In this document: positions 35,898 to 45,453 of the stretch, in pieces
How the letters are laid out: each line of letters opens with the position of its first letter
Position numbering within the stretch: the stretch's first letter is position 1
Origin: Actinomycetes bacterium
Lineage (GTDB): Bacteria > Actinomycetota > Acidimicrobiia > Acidimicrobiales > Ilumatobacteraceae
Direction: 5' to 3'
Assembly (NCBI GenBank): GCA_025360105.1
Contig: JANYCT010000092.1
Coordinates: 1 to 64,000 of the forward strand
DNA length: 64,000 nucleotides
Translations under genes and position numbers: made by a program
The notes under the pieces: generated by a model
The model's input: the letters and a program-made list of their open reading frames with translations, nothing else
Database searches by the model: none
What the model was told of the DNA's origin: nothing

Positions 35898-37049
35898 GTG
35901 AAGCTCGATCTGCTCTATGAGTTCCAGCCCAAGATCAAGCCGTGGTCGAAACCGCATCCATACGGTCAGCGCGAGGCCGAGCAACGCACCTACGACGAAG
36001 CCGTGGCGGAAATCCAACACGCCGATCGCCTCGGCTTCAACACGGTGTGGTGCGTCGAGCATCACTTCCGCGACGGGCGTTCGGCGTCGCCGTGCAGCGA
36101 GGCGATCCTCGGTGGGCTTGCACTGAGCACCGAGCAGATCAAGCTCGGCTTTGGCGTCACGCTCATGCCGTTCGGCTTCATCCATCCAGCACGGGTGGCC
36201 GAGAAGGTAGCCACCGTCGATGTGCTCAGTCACGGCCGAGTCGAATGGGGAACCGGTCGTTCCACGCCTATGGAGCAGGCCGCATTCGGCGTGCCCACCG
36301 ACGATCGCTCGCGCGGACAGTGGAGAGAAGCCATCGAGATCGTGGTCGGCATGTGGGAGAACGAAACGTTCTCGTGGGAGAGCGAGAACCTGTCGTTCCC
36401 CGAGCGGATGCAGACCCCCAAGCCGTTTCAGGATCCGCATCCTCCGGTGTGGCAGGCCGCTGCCACCGTGACGAGCGCGATTTCTGCCGGCGAGCTCGGC
36501 CTCGGACTGCTCTCGTTCGCGTTGTTGCAGCCGGTGGAGAAGATGGCCGAACACATCCAGGCGTATCGCACGGCGCAATCCATCGCCCGCCCGCAGGACA
36601 TGCTTACTCGGGTGCGCAACGACCGCGTCGGCGTGTACACATTGGTGCACGCGTACGACGATGCCGATGAAGCCGCCGCGTACGGGCTGTGGGAGTCGGT
36701 GAACTGGTGGTACCGCAACCTTGCCGAGTTCACGCTCAAGTGGGAGCTGCCCATGCTCAGCGCGCAGGAGCAAGCGGCCGTGTTCCCCCTGCTGCAGCCC
36801 GTGATCGATGGCAAGGTGCCCGTGTCGCACTATCAGGAGCAGGACATGATCATCATCGGCACTCCGGAGGAGTGCCTCGAGAAGATCATTCGCTACGACG
36901 AGGTGGGCGTGGATCAACTGCTGTGCTACGTGCAGTTCGGCGACCTGCCCCACGAGAAAGTGATGCGCAATCTCGAACTCCTGGCCCGCGACGTGATCCC
37001 CCAGCTCGAGGCACGCGGCCACCGCGTCGACGCCACGGCCCAACTGTGA
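35898..37049 (+). CDS. LLM class flavin-dependent oxidoreductase
   Basis: About 383 residues, a luciferase-like monooxygenase barrel. Typical segments are YDEAVAEIQHADRLGFNTVWCVEHHF near residue 33, IKLGFGVTLMPFGFIHPARVAEKVATVDVLSHGRVEWGTGR, and a C-terminal IIGTPEECLEKIIRYDEVGVDQLLCYVQFG. These enzymes use reduced FMN or F420; the cofactor cannot be decided here. GTG at 35898 is preferred since a GGGGGG stretch lies about 8 bases before it; an ATG at 35874 is the alternative. It is followed after 16 bases by two SDR genes, suggesting a catabolic operon of one oxygenase and two dehydrogenases. Confidence 0.88.
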   Translation: MKLDLLYEFQPKIKPWSKPHPYGQREAEQRTYDEAVAEIQHADRLGFNTVWCVEHHFRDGRSASPCSEAILGGLALSTEQIKLGFGVTLMPFGFIHPARVAEKVATVDVLSHGRVEWGTGRSTPMEQAAFGVPTDDRSRGQWREAIEIVVGMWENETFSWESENLSFPERMQTPKPFQDPHPPVWQAAATVTSAISAGELGLGLLSFALLQPVEKMAEHIQAYRTAQSIARPQDMLTRVRNDRVGVYTLVHAYDDADEAAAYGLWESVNWWYRNLAEFTLKWELPMLSAQEQAAVFPLLQPVIDGKVPVSHYQEQDMIIIGTPEECLEKIIRYDEVGVDQLLCYVQFGDLPHEKVMRNLELLARDVIPQLEARGHRVDATAQL

Positions 37050-37065
37050 CTCGAATGGGCTCGTC

Positions 37066-37920
37066 ATGGACATGATCTCCGGGCTGCGTGACGCGGCCGC
37101 CGCAACACATCGGTCGATGCATCCCGAATTGGTTGCGGCGTTCTCGCTCGAGGGCCGCACCGCCGTCGTCACTGGTGCGGGCAGCGGCATCGGGCGTGCG
37201 ACGGCAATCGCGTACGCGCAGGCCGGCGCTCACGTGGTTGTGGCCGACCTGCACGCTGTCGCGCTCACGGAAACGGCAACACTCGTAGAGGCAACGGGTG
37301 CAACAGCCACCGTGTTGCCCACCGATGTGTCCGACAAGGCTCAGGTCGACGATCTCGCCCGTGGTGCAGTCCGCGCGACCGGGCGCATCGACGTGTGGGC
37401 CAACGTGGCCGGGGTGATCCGCAACAGTCCGCTGCTCGACCTCACCGAAGCTGACCTCGACGCCGTGCTCGCAGTGAACCTCAAAGGAGCCATCTGGGGC
37501 TGTGCTGCGGCCGGCCGCATCATGAAGTCCACCAAACGTGGATCAATCGTGAACGTCGCATCCACGGGAGGCGAAATGCCGGCCCCAACGCTTGTTGCAT
37601 ATGCAACATCAAAGGCTGGGGTCATCCAACTCAGCCGTGTGGTGGCCGCCGAACTCGGCCCGTTCGGTATCCGCTGCAACACCGTCGCACCTGGGTTCGT
37701 CGACACGCCGATGACGCAACGCTCATGGGTCGGCGCCGACGGCGCGTTCGACGAGACGAAGCGCACAGCGGCGGTCGATGTGCGGCGTGCACAGTCGCCC
37801 CTTGCGGTGATCGGCCAACCGGCCGACATCGCATATGCGATGCTCTACCTCGCGGCGGATGCCTCGAAGTTCATGACCGGCGAAGTTCTTCGCCCGAATG
37901 GTGGAGTGTTCATGGCATGA
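37066..37920 (+). CDS. SDR family oxidoreductase
   Basis: 284 residues. The cofactor motif is VVTGAGSGIGRATA near residue 35, NVAGV replaces the usual NNAG, the catalytic Ser is in NVASTGGEM, and YATSK gives the active-site Tyr and Lys. The C-terminus GEVLRPNGGVFMA fits FabG-like dehydrogenases (usual form VDGG). A 35-residue N-terminal extension precedes the Rossmann fold; an internal start at the second or third Met is possible. The stop overlaps the next SDR gene by ATGA. Confidence 0.88.
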   Translation: MDMISGLRDAAAATHRSMHPELVAAFSLEGRTAVVTGAGSGIGRATAIAYAQAGAHVVVADLHAVALTETATLVEATGATATVLPTDVSDKAQVDDLARGAVRATGRIDVWANVAGVIRNSPLLDLTEADLDAVLAVNLKGAIWGCAAAGRIMKSTKRGSIVNVASTGGEMPAPTLVAYATSKAGVIQLSRVVAAELGPFGIRCNTVAPGFVDTPMTQRSWVGADGAFDETKRTAAVDVRRAQSPLAVIGQPADIAYAMLYLAADASKFMTGEVLRPNGGVFMA

Positions 37921-38741
37921 CACGAGACGATGTTTTCGGACTGACGGGCAAAGCGGTGCTCGTGGTCGGTGGTGGCTCTGGCATCGGACATGCCACGGCG
38001 CTTCTGCTCGGCCGGGTCGGTGCCAACGTGGCCGTTGCCGATATCGATGCGGACCGCGCTGAGCAGGTGAGTCAGCAGGTCGCCGCGCTTGGGGTGAGCG
38101 CGGTACCCATCACCGGCGACGTTACTGATCCAGCCGACGCGCAGGCTGTGGTCGATGCCGCACACAATCGGCTCGGTGGTTTGCACGCGCTCATCAACAT
38201 CGTCGGCATGGCGAGTTGGTCCGATCTGCTCAGCATGGATCTGGCGATGTGGGATGCCGACCTGCGCAACAATCTCACCCATCACCTGCTCGTGGGTCGC
38301 GCAGCGGCGCGCCACATGATCGCCGATGGTGTGGCCGGTCGCATCGCGTTGGTCACCTCGATCAGCGGCATCTTCGGCGCGCCCAACCACGCTGCCTACG
38401 GTGCCGCGAAGGCGGGTGCCACAGCATTGGCGAAGAGTATGGCTAACGAGTGGGCGCCGCACGGAATTCGGGTCAACTCGGTCGCGCCCGACATCATTGC
38501 CACACCGCGGGTGGTGGCAGGCTTCGTCGAGCGCGGGGTCAGCGACATGAACGCGATCGTGCAGGCGGATGGCGTGCCGATGGGCCGGTGGGGTACCCCC
38601 GACGAGATCGCCGGACCGCTGGTGTTCCTCGTGTCGGATCTTGCAGGCTTCGTCACCGGCCAGAACTTGGTGGTCGACGGAGGCACGCAGTCGCGTTTTC
38701 CGCACGGTGGTCCGAAGCCCTTCACCGAGACGACTGAATAA
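37917..38741 (+). CDS. SDR family oxidoreductase
   Basis: 274 residues. VVGGGSGIGHATALLLGRVGA is the cofactor motif near residue 17, the catalytic Ser is in VTSISGIFGA, YGAAK is the active-site pair, and VDGG lies near the C-terminus. It is in a four-base overlap with the preceding SDR, so both are made together, probably for consecutive steps or as partners in one step. A longer upstream frame exists but lies inside the preceding gene. The substrate is unknown. Confidence 0.9.
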   Translation: MTRDDVFGLTGKAVLVVGGGSGIGHATALLLGRVGANVAVADIDADRAEQVSQQVAALGVSAVPITGDVTDPADAQAVVDAAHNRLGGLHALINIVGMASWSDLLSMDLAMWDADLRNNLTHHLLVGRAAARHMIADGVAGRIALVTSISGIFGAPNHAAYGAAKAGATALAKSMANEWAPHGIRVNSVAPDIIATPRVVAGFVERGVSDMNAIVQADGVPMGRWGTPDEIAGPLVFLVSDLAGFVTGQNLVVDGGTQSRFPHGGPKPFTETTE

Positions 38742-38812
38742 GGACGACCGAAGAGGGTCGGTCGGCTGGCGAGTTGCCGTCGTGTCCTCGCCTCCTCGTT
38801 TCCGAATCGCGT

Positions 38813-39859
38813 TCAGCGACTGCGTAACGCCTCGACAACTGCAGCACCGAACACCCGCGCCAGCACGGCGTGGCCTTCGTCGCCAGGGTGCACGCCATCG
38901 GCCAGTAGGCCCGCGTCGAGCACTTCGCGTCCTGAGACGGGTGTGATCAGGGAGTCGCCATTGTCGATGGCAGATTGTGTGGCGCGTTCCATTGCGGCGC
39001 GCAGTTCGGCGAGGGTGGCGCCGAGCGCGTTCTTTTTGTCCTCTGCATCGGGGCGCACCACGGGACTTGCCACGACGATCGGAGTGGTGCGATGGCTGCC
39101 GCGCACGATGCGCAAGAAGGCCACGGTGTTGGCGTGCATCTGTTCGACGGAGTGCGGAATGCGCGTCCAGCAGTTGGTGCCGTGGGTCAGGGAGATCACG
39201 TCGGCTGAGACCGATGCAACGTTCTCTGCCGAAACGATCTCGCCGCGGGCCGCTCCGGCGTAACCCATGTTCACCACGTCGAGCCCGTGCGTTCGCCCGG
39301 CAATCGCTGGCCACGCGAGCGCAGGTCCGGAGGCGATCCAACCCTCCGCGATCGAGTCGCCGTAGGCGATCCATCGCGGTTGTGGAGCCGCGGGTTCGAT
39401 CGAGCCGCCGACACCTGTGATCGACAGGACCGACGGCTTCATCCCCTCGGGCAGATAGACGATGGCCCTGTCTCCATCGCCCGCGGATCCCAGCGCTAAT
39501 CGGACGTGCGCGTCGCCCAGCACGGCGGGCTGTTCATCCACTCGCGTGCCGGCACGCCACACCGTGAACGTGGTGCCTGCCCCCGCACCTCGATAGCCGA
39601 GGTCGTCGGTGAGCGTTCGATAGTGCACGTCGATCGACGTTGCATCGCCAGCCACTTCGAGGCGTACACCAACCGGCAGCGATGCAGTTCCCCACGTATC
39701 GGCCGGCAAGCGCCCGACATCGAGTGGATTGGCCCGCGGGTACGTCGCTCCACCACCGCTCGGCCATGCCGCCCCACGAACGTATGGTTCCACGGTGTCG
39801 GGTCGCAGCACGTCGGCGGCTCCACTGCCCGCGGATCGCCCCACCTCGCTGTTACCCAC
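38813..39859 (-). CDS. SGNH/GDSL-type hydrolase
   Basis: 348 residues. A beta-rich N-terminal half (about residues 30-150, including LEVAGDATSIDVHYRTL) precedes an SGNH esterase domain. Block I is WIAYGDSIAEGW with the nucleophile Ser, block II has MGYAGAARGE with the Gly, block III is LTHGTNCWTR with the Asn, and block V is DGVHPGDEGH with the Asp and His. A lipase, acetylesterase or similar activity is likely. No signal peptide is evident at the GTG start. It is convergent with the SDR pair. Confidence 0.85.
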   Translation of the reverse strand: MGNSEVGRSAGSGAADVLRPDTVEPYVRGAAWPSGGGATYPRANPLDVGRLPADTWGTASLPVGVRLEVAGDATSIDVHYRTLTDDLGYRGAGAGTTFTVWRAGTRVDEQPAVLGDAHVRLALGSAGDGDRAIVYLPEGMKPSVLSITGVGGSIEPAAPQPRWIAYGDSIAEGWIASGPALAWPAIAGRTHGLDVVNMGYAGAARGEIVSAENVASVSADVISLTHGTNCWTRIPHSVEQMHANTVAFLRIVRGSHRTTPIVVASPVVRPDAEDKKNALGATLAELRAAMERATQSAIDNGDSLITPVSGREVLDAGLLADGVHPGDEGHAVLARVFGAAVVEALRSR

Positions 39860-39965
39860 GCTGACTCGCTCGCAGATCCACGTCGTGAACGTAGCCGCGT
39901 TCGCGCACGTCGCTTGAGCGTGCGCGTTGCTTCGGCTCCGTGATCGGAATCATCGCCCAGCTCCA

Positions 39966-40004
39966 TGAATGCTCAGCGCACCGTAGACGTGCGCTGAGCA
40001 TTCA
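39966..40004. repeat. Dispersed 39-bp palindrome, copy 1
   Basis: Perfect 16-bp arms, TGAATGCTCAGCGCAC and its reverse complement, surround a 7-base CGTAGAC loop. It lies 76 bases beyond the stop of the large secreted repeat protein and 106 bases upstream of the SGNH gene. Two near-identical copies occur at 43554 and 56310. Identical sequence in separate intergenic sites points to a REP-like mobile or structural element; it may also act as a terminator here. Confidence 0.85.
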
Positions 40005-40080
40005 CGACGGGTCGCCACATTCGCGCCATCCCATCCGAAGGTTGAGTGACCGGCGACTCGCGCACTTCGCAGCGGCGGTG

Positions 40081-43000
40081 TCAGTTCGTCGCCTTGCTCC
40101 ACGCCTGACGGTACGCATCGACGGCATCGCCCGGGTTGTTCTGCGTCGCCTTCGTGTCTCCGAGGAGCAGCTGCTGTCGGGCCTGGCTGATGGTGTTCTG
40201 GCTGGCTCCTCGCGCAGTGGCTGCATCGATCGCGGCTGCCGCCCACTTTCGAGTCATCGCGAGGAGGTTGCTGTAGACCTTGGAGACCGTCGTGTTGCCA
40301 CTAATCTTTGCGAGTTCCTGCACTGCGTTGTGGATTTCGTCGAAGATCTTCGAGCCGTTCTTGGCAATTGGCGCAATCCCAGCGGAGGTCCACCACGAGA
40401 GGGTCAACGCGTTGTTCAGGCTGACCACGGCTTTGCCTCGTGACGTGGCCGCGTTGCCAACAAGGGTCTGCGCCGAGAGTTGGGTGATCATCGCCGCGAT
40501 GACCTGACGATCGGAGATGACCGTGTACGTCGCGGAACTCGTGCCGACGTTGCCCGCGCGGTCAGTAGCAGTTGCCGTATAGATGAATACGCCGAGACCA
40601 TTCCCATTGCCACCAGAGATCTGACCGGTGCACGGTCCGGCGAGGCCCGACTGGAGATCACTGGCCGTGCACGACGGCGTCGGGACGGCGCCGAGCGTGT
40701 ACGTGGCACCGTTGGTGATGCCGTTCACGCTGACGGTGGGCTTGGTGAGATCGAGCAGAGCGGGCGCGCCGGGATCGACGATCACTCCATTGGTCACGCC
40801 GTCTTCGTCACCCTCACCGCCGTCTTTGAGATGCAGAACGAAATGGGTGTCGGAGACCTTGGTGAAGGCCGCACTCGAGAGCGGCAACCACTGGCCGCCC
40901 TGAAGTTTCACGTATCCGTTCGCGGTGTCGGTGGTGAGGTATACGTCGATATCGACGGTGCTGCCGGGTGTCACCCCGTTGACGGTGTACGCGATGACTC
41001 CGGTTTCCAGCGTTGCGCCGGGTGGCGGTGGCGCGCTCACCGTGGCCGGGTCGGCCACGGTGACCGACGACAGCTGGGTTCCCGGCGGCGTTGCAACGGT
41101 GATGTAGCCACCCCCGCTGACGGGGCTCGGGATTGAAGTGACATTGCTTTGCTGTGAATCGGGGGTGCCGTCGCCGTTGCCGTCGCCGGCCGCGTTGACG
41201 CCGCTCTCGACGGCAGCGGTCACGCCGTCGCTGTCTGGTTCGGGCGTTCCGTGTGTGACGGTGCACGAGGCGGCGCCACTGATACGGAACGTGCATGAGG
41301 CAACATCACCCGAGGCGAGCGTCAGTGGAATCGAGTTCGAAATGGCGATCGGAAATGCCGAAAGCGCTGCCACGTTGTACGTGCCTGGCGTGATGCCGCG
41401 GCCGACCCATGTCGTGGGGGTGGGCTTCGTGATAGTGGTGGCGCCGCCGAGCACGCCACCCGAACACTGCGCGAACGAAGCCACGGGTACGCCGGGGGAA
41501 CTGCAGAAGATGACACCCCAGAAGACGCCGCTGATCGGGTTGCCAGCAGCATCGAGAATCGTGGCCTCCATGCGCGCCGTCGCTGGCATCTGGATATCAA
41601 TTCCCGTGTGCACCTCGCCGAGGCCAACCAAGATGAACGGAGCCAGGGTGTAATCGGTGACATTCGGGTAGTAGGTCTGCGGGGAATCATTGATCGGATT
41701 CGCGACGACGCGGTACGAGTCCGGCGGCACGCCGTTGATGACGTAGTTGCCGTTTGCATCGGTAACCGTGAAGCCCCCTCCGCGCCCATCTGCCGTCATG
41801 GCGTCGACGCCCGTGCCTACGACGGGATTCCCGGTCGCGTCGGTGACCCTTCCGCGGATGACGCCGCCAACCGCGAGGCTGATCACGACCGGGGCTGTCG
41901 TGGCGCCGGCGGGAATGGCAACCGGGGTCGCATCACCTTCGCGATACGCGTCTTGATACCACTCGAACGCGAGTGGTCCGTTCTGCTCCACGGGTGACGC
42001 CACCACGCGTGCTTGACCCGGAGCAATTCCCGAGATCGTGAAGTAACCACCTGCGTCTGTGGTCGTGGTTTGCTGGAACTGGTTGAACGGCGATGGGAAC
42101 CACTGCAGACCACCTGCGTAGATCAACGTTGCGGTGACGTTCGCTCCCACCAGTGGTTGGCCGTTCGGCTGCAACACGCGACCGGTGACGTTGCCGAGTA
42201 GGAGTAGAGAAAAGTTGGCCGTGGTCGTGGTGTCGTTGGTGAGCGCCAGCACATCGGCGGCCGAGGGCACCACGGCACCCGACGCAAAGACGGTAGCAAA
42301 CCCGGTGGCCGTGGCTGAGAGAAGGTACGAGCCCCCCGGTACACCGGCCAGGGTGTACGTGCCATCAGCCGCGGTGGTTGCCGAGGCGGTTGTCGGGCTG
42401 AAACCGCCGCCCTGCTGTGCGGCCTTGACAGTGGCCCCACTGACTGGATTGCCAAGGTTGTCGAGCACCCGACCGCTGACGTTGGCCCCCGTATTGAGCA
42501 CTGCGTTGATGCCGGACGTGGTACCTGCTTCGGAGACACTTACTGGAGTTGGCGACATCGTGTTGTTTGGCAGGTTGTTGTATGTCGACCCGAGGTAGCC
42601 CGTCTTGCTGAAGTTCACCTGATACGTACCGGCGGGCAGTCGGCCAATCGTGTAGGTTCCGTCGGCCGCCGTGGTGGCCATGCCGGCACCGCCAACCGGT
42701 GGGAACGCGTTCACGTTCACGTTCACGCCCGCAAGCGGCCCCGAGTTAGAGCTGACGACTCCGGCAATGGATCCACCCAGGAGCATGGTGAGTTGACCGA
42801 TATCGACGGACTGATCGAACCCGACCGTAAATTGCGCCGCAGTGTTCTGAATGGCGGTGCTCGGTGCGTAGGTGTTGATGAACGATCCTGAAAAGCCACT
42901 CACGCGATATGTGCCCGGCTGGTTGAGGTCGATCGCGAATGTGCCATCGGGAGCCGAGACTGTGCCGAAGCCGGCCCCAAAGGGCACCTGCGACGCCGAG

Positions 43001-43443
43001 ATTCCGACCCCTAAGGGATTCGACGCGCCATCGCGCACCACGCCGGTGAGGCGAGGCAGCCGCATCAGGTTCTCATTGATCACCTGAGGGCTGGCGGCTC
43101 TGATCACCACGGGCAAGCCGGTGGGCGCGGGTCCGCCGGATGGGGGATAGGTCACTTCGTCGTAAATCTCGCCGCGGAAACCGGCCTTGTTGAACTCCAA
43201 TTGGTAGGTGCCGTCCGGCGGTGAGAGTGCATATGAGCCATCGGCGGCAGTCAATGCGGAGATCCCAATCATCGAGCCGCTGACGCTCACTCGCACACCT
43301 TCGAGCGGGGTTCCGGCGGTATCGGTGACGATGCCGCTGAGCGGCTCACCGACTGCACGGGCCGGCGTCACATTCGTGGGCAGTACGGTTTGCGCCGAGA
43401 AGAGCGCTCCGGTGAGTAGCAACAACCAAGCTCGCTTCGACAT
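40081..43443 (-). CDS. Large secreted protein with carboxypeptidase-regulatory-like repeats
   Basis: 1120 residues. A Sec signal peptide (MSKRAWLLLLTGALFSAQ...TPARA) is followed by about seven beta-sandwich repeats of the type G-V-G-V-DaaGnPlaGa-V, for example VSGRVLDNLGNPVSGATVKA. Each carries the TTAADGTYTL-like strand typical of CarboxypepD_reg/Cna-B folds. Residues around 800-930 (GYITVATPPGTQLSSVTV ... LKDGGEGDEDGVTNGVIVDPG) resemble the choice-of-anchor U domain. Then comes a domain with SCTASDLQSGL, and a helical C-terminus. ATG at 43443 is chosen because AGAGGGG precedes it and the signal peptide starts there. It is probably a surface or matrix protein. Confidence 0.85.
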   Translation of the reverse strand: MSKRAWLLLLTGALFSAQTVLPTNVTPARAVGEPLSGIVTDTAGTPLEGVRVSVSGSMIGISALTAADGSYALSPPDGTYQLEFNKAGFRGEIYDEVTYPPSGGPAPTGLPVVIRAASPQVINENLMRLPRLTGVVRDGASNPLGVGISASQVPFGAGFGTVSAPDGTFAIDLNQPGTYRVSGFSGSFINTYAPSTAIQNTAAQFTVGFDQSVDIGQLTMLLGGSIAGVVSSNSGPLAGVNVNVNAFPPVGGAGMATTAADGTYTIGRLPAGTYQVNFSKTGYLGSTYNNLPNNTMSPTPVSVSEAGTTSGINAVLNTGANVSGRVLDNLGNPVSGATVKAAQQGGGFSPTTASATTAADGTYTLAGVPGGSYLLSATATGFATVFASGAVVPSAADVLALTNDTTTTANFSLLLLGNVTGRVLQPNGQPLVGANVTATLIYAGGLQWFPSPFNQFQQTTTTDAGGYFTISGIAPGQARVVASPVEQNGPLAFEWYQDAYREGDATPVAIPAGATTAPVVISLAVGGVIRGRVTDATGNPVVGTGVDAMTADGRGGGFTVTDANGNYVINGVPPDSYRVVANPINDSPQTYYPNVTDYTLAPFILVGLGEVHTGIDIQMPATARMEATILDAAGNPISGVFWGVIFCSSPGVPVASFAQCSGGVLGGATTITKPTPTTWVGRGITPGTYNVAALSAFPIAISNSIPLTLASGDVASCTFRISGAASCTVTHGTPEPDSDGVTAAVESGVNAAGDGNGDGTPDSQQSNVTSIPSPVSGGGYITVATPPGTQLSSVTVADPATVSAPPPPGATLETGVIAYTVNGVTPGSTVDIDVYLTTDTANGYVKLQGGQWLPLSSAAFTKVSDTHFVLHLKDGGEGDEDGVTNGVIVDPGAPALLDLTKPTVSVNGITNGATYTLGAVPTPSCTASDLQSGLAGPCTGQISGGNGNGLGVFIYTATATDRAGNVGTSSATYTVISDRQVIAAMITQLSAQTLVGNAATSRGKAVVSLNNALTLSWWTSAGIAPIAKNGSKIFDEIHNAVQELAKISGNTTVSKVYSNLLAMTRKWAAAAIDAATARGASQNTISQARQQLLLGDTKATQNNPGDAVDAYRQAWSKATN

Positions 43444-43553
43444 CACGTGTCCCCTCTTTCGAGTGAGCAGCGTAGTTGCATATGCAAGGGTGCCGCCAGC
43501 GAAATGGATCCGCCGGTTCAGCGGCGCTGGTCCGACGTGCGGAACTTCCTCCA

Positions 43554-43592
43554 TGAATGCTCAGCGCACCGTAGACGTGCGCTGAGCATTCA
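43554..43592. repeat. Dispersed 39-bp palindrome, copy 2
   Basis: Identical to copy 1 over all 39 bases and sharing the CTCCA flank upstream. It lies 8 bases beyond the stop codon of the minus-strand gene at 43601 and about 110 bases upstream of the repeat-protein start. It could end transcription of the former. Confidence 0.85.
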
Positions 43593-43600
43593 CGAGCGAG

Positions 43601-44233
43601 TCAGTCTTGGCAGTTCCAGACGCCGTTGTCCTCGAGCTGCGGCTGTTTGCACCCGGCGGGCATCGGCGGGATCGGTTTGTTCGCCGGCCAATCGGCGGGC
43701 ACTCCGGCAGGACGGGCGGTTGTCGGCGTCGCCGCTGCGGTCGTGGGCGGCACGGTGGGCGGCGCGGTTGCTGGCACGGTGACCGGTGCCGGGGCGTTGC
43801 TCGACGGCGGCACGACGGCCGGTGCCGTGGAGTTCGTCACCGAGCTCGGTGGCTTACTCGCCGGGCTTGTCACGGTGGGGCCGTTGCCGGAAGGAGTGGT
43901 CACTGTCGGCGTCACCGGCTGCTGCCCGAAGGCGCCCGACTGTCGACTCCCTGCTGGTGTCACCACGTTGGTGATGGCGATCGGACCCGTCGGTGAGTCA
44001 ATGACGATCGGAGCCGATGGGGTCGCCGTGGAGCCGACTGGTACAGATACTGCAGGAGCGTCAGAAGGTGACGGGCTGGTGTCTGCCACGACCTTGGCCG
44101 CCGCGCCCGACGGACGCTGTACGGCGCCGAGTCCGAGCATCGACATACCGCCCAGCGTGGCAAACGCGAACGTGCCCGTCAGGGCGGTGGCCGCGATGGC
44201 TATGGCGGTCAACGTGGCGTGGCGGCGATCCAT
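43601..44233 (-). CDS. Anchored or secreted Pro/Thr/Ser-rich protein of unknown function
   Basis: About 210 residues. An N-terminal hydrophobic segment (LTAIAIAATALTGTFAFATLGG) acts as a signal anchor or signal peptide. The rest is low-complexity Pro, Thr, Ser, Ala and Val, including PATAPPTVPPTTAAATPTTARP. A short C-terminal part, PPMPAGCKQPQLEDNGVWNCQD, has two cysteines that could form a disulphide. ATG at 44233 is preferred, with GGGAG 7 bases upstream; ATG at 44239 is also possible. No catalytic domain is seen, and it may be glycosylated. Confidence 0.65.
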   Translation of the reverse strand: MDRRHATLTAIAIAATALTGTFAFATLGGMSMLGLGAVQRPSGAAAKVVADTSPSPSDAPAVSVPVGSTATPSAPIVIDSPTGPIAITNVVTPAGSRQSGAFGQQPVTPTVTTPSGNGPTVTSPASKPPSSVTNSTAPAVVPPSSNAPAPVTVPATAPPTVPPTTAAATPTTARPAGVPADWPANKPIPPMPAGCKQPQLEDNGVWNCQD

Positions 44234-44396
44234 CCCCATACTCCCGTGTTCGTGATCTGTCTCAAGTATCGACAATCCAGCGGTTGTTCTGAAGCGAACG
44301 GACTCAACTTGTATGAAACTTGGATTTGATTCACTCCCGTGTCGCTGCGACACTCGCGCCGTGCGCATCAATGCGCCCCGATCGAAGGAGCCGTCC

Positions 44397-45428
44397 ATGG
44401 CCGTCGACATTGCAGCAGATCCACGGCTCGACCCACGCATCAAGGCGATCCTGTCGATGATGCCCGAGATGACGAGCGCCGATGTGGCCAGCCGCGAGGA
44501 GCTGCTCGAGCTCTCCAACACCGACGAAGCCCGTCAGACCGCCGCCATCTACACCGCCGCAATGTCGATGTGCGATGTCGACTCCATCGCCCCGTCCGCG
44601 GGTCTCAGAATCCACACCGAGAGCGTTGTGTCTCAGCCCGACGGCAACCTCATCAACATCCAGTTCATCCGGCCCGACACCGATGAGACGTTGCCGTGCA
44701 TCTACTACATCCATGGCGGCGGCATGCAGGCCCTGTCGTGTTTCGACGGCAACTATCGCGCCTGGGGCAAGATCCTCGCCGCCAAGGGTGTGGCCGTCGC
44801 AATGGTCGATTTCCGCAACGCCCTCACGCCATCGTCGGTTCCCGAGGTTGCGCCGTTTCCGGCGGGTCTCAACGATTGCGTTGCTGGATTGAAGTGGGTG
44901 CATGCCAACGCTGCCGCCCTGAACATCGACACTGCCCGCGTCATCGTTGCCGGCGAGAGCGGTGGCGGCAACCTCACGCTCGCGGTTGGCCTGAAGCTGA
45001 AACAGGATGGCGACCTCGGGCTCATCTCGGGTCTCTACGCGTTGTGCCCTTACATCGCCGGAGAGTGGCCTCTACCGCAACACCCTTCGTCCACCGAGAA
45101 CAACGGCATCCTGCTCAACCTGCACAACAACATGGGAGCGATGGCCTACGGCATCGAGGCATTCAACGCCAAGAACCCGCTCGCCTGGCCCGGCTTCGCG
45201 ACCGCCGACGATGTGCGCGGGCTGCCGCCCACGGTGATCAACGTGAACGAGTGCGACCCTCTGCGAGATGAAGGCATTGCCTTCTACCGTTTGCTGATCG
45301 CAAGCGGAGTCAGCGCACGTTGTCGACAGATGATGGGCACGATGCACGGCACCGAGATCTTCCCGATCGCCTGCCCCGACATCAGCCACGACACCGCCCG
45401 CGACATCGTCGCCTTCTGCAAGGGCTAG
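44397..45428 (+). CDS. Alpha/beta hydrolase fold esterase, hormone-sensitive lipase family
   Basis: 343 residues. The oxyanion motif HGGGM begins at H106, the nucleophile elbow GESGGG has S188, and later NECDPLRDEG and MHGTE supply the Asp and His of the triad. This is the arrangement of bacterial HSL-like (family IV) esterases, which hydrolyse short acyl esters. AAGGAG lies upstream of the ATG at 44397; an ATG at 44313 is rejected for lack of a binding site. It is followed closely by a DUF3237 gene on the same strand. Confidence 0.9.
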   Translation: MAVDIAADPRLDPRIKAILSMMPEMTSADVASREELLELSNTDEARQTAAIYTAAMSMCDVDSIAPSAGLRIHTESVVSQPDGNLINIQFIRPDTDETLPCIYYIHGGGMQALSCFDGNYRAWGKILAAKGVAVAMVDFRNALTPSSVPEVAPFPAGLNDCVAGLKWVHANAAALNIDTARVIVAGESGGGNLTLAVGLKLKQDGDLGLISGLYALCPYIAGEWPLPQHPSSTENNGILLNLHNNMGAMAYGIEAFNAKNPLAWPGFATADDVRGLPPTVINVNECDPLRDEGIAFYRLLIASGVSARCRQMMGTMHGTEIFPIACPDISHDTARDIVAFCKG

Positions 45429-45441
45429 TAGCGACGCGGGC

Positions 45442-45447
45442 TACTGT
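45442..45447 (+). promoter_or_regulatory. Putative -10 box (TACTGT) for the DUF3237 gene
   Basis: TACTGT ends 6 bases before the ATG at 45454, in the 25-base gap after the esterase. No Shine-Dalgarno is present. Confidence 0.3.
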
Positions 45448-45453
45448 GCACGC

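Noticed and set aside
35482-35901. Plus-strand frame coding for poly-Val
   Set aside because: It arises from the GGT/TTG microsatellite, which codes for the Thr linker on the minus strand.
35769-37190. Minus-strand open frame of 473 codons opposite the LLM oxidoreductase
   Set aside because: Low-complexity His/Arg/Leu-rich text typical of a shadow frame; the plus strand encodes a complete known enzyme.
37845-39374. Minus-strand open frame of 509 codons across the second SDR
   Set aside because: It overlaps two well-supported genes (an SDR and the SGNH hydrolase) and has no family features.
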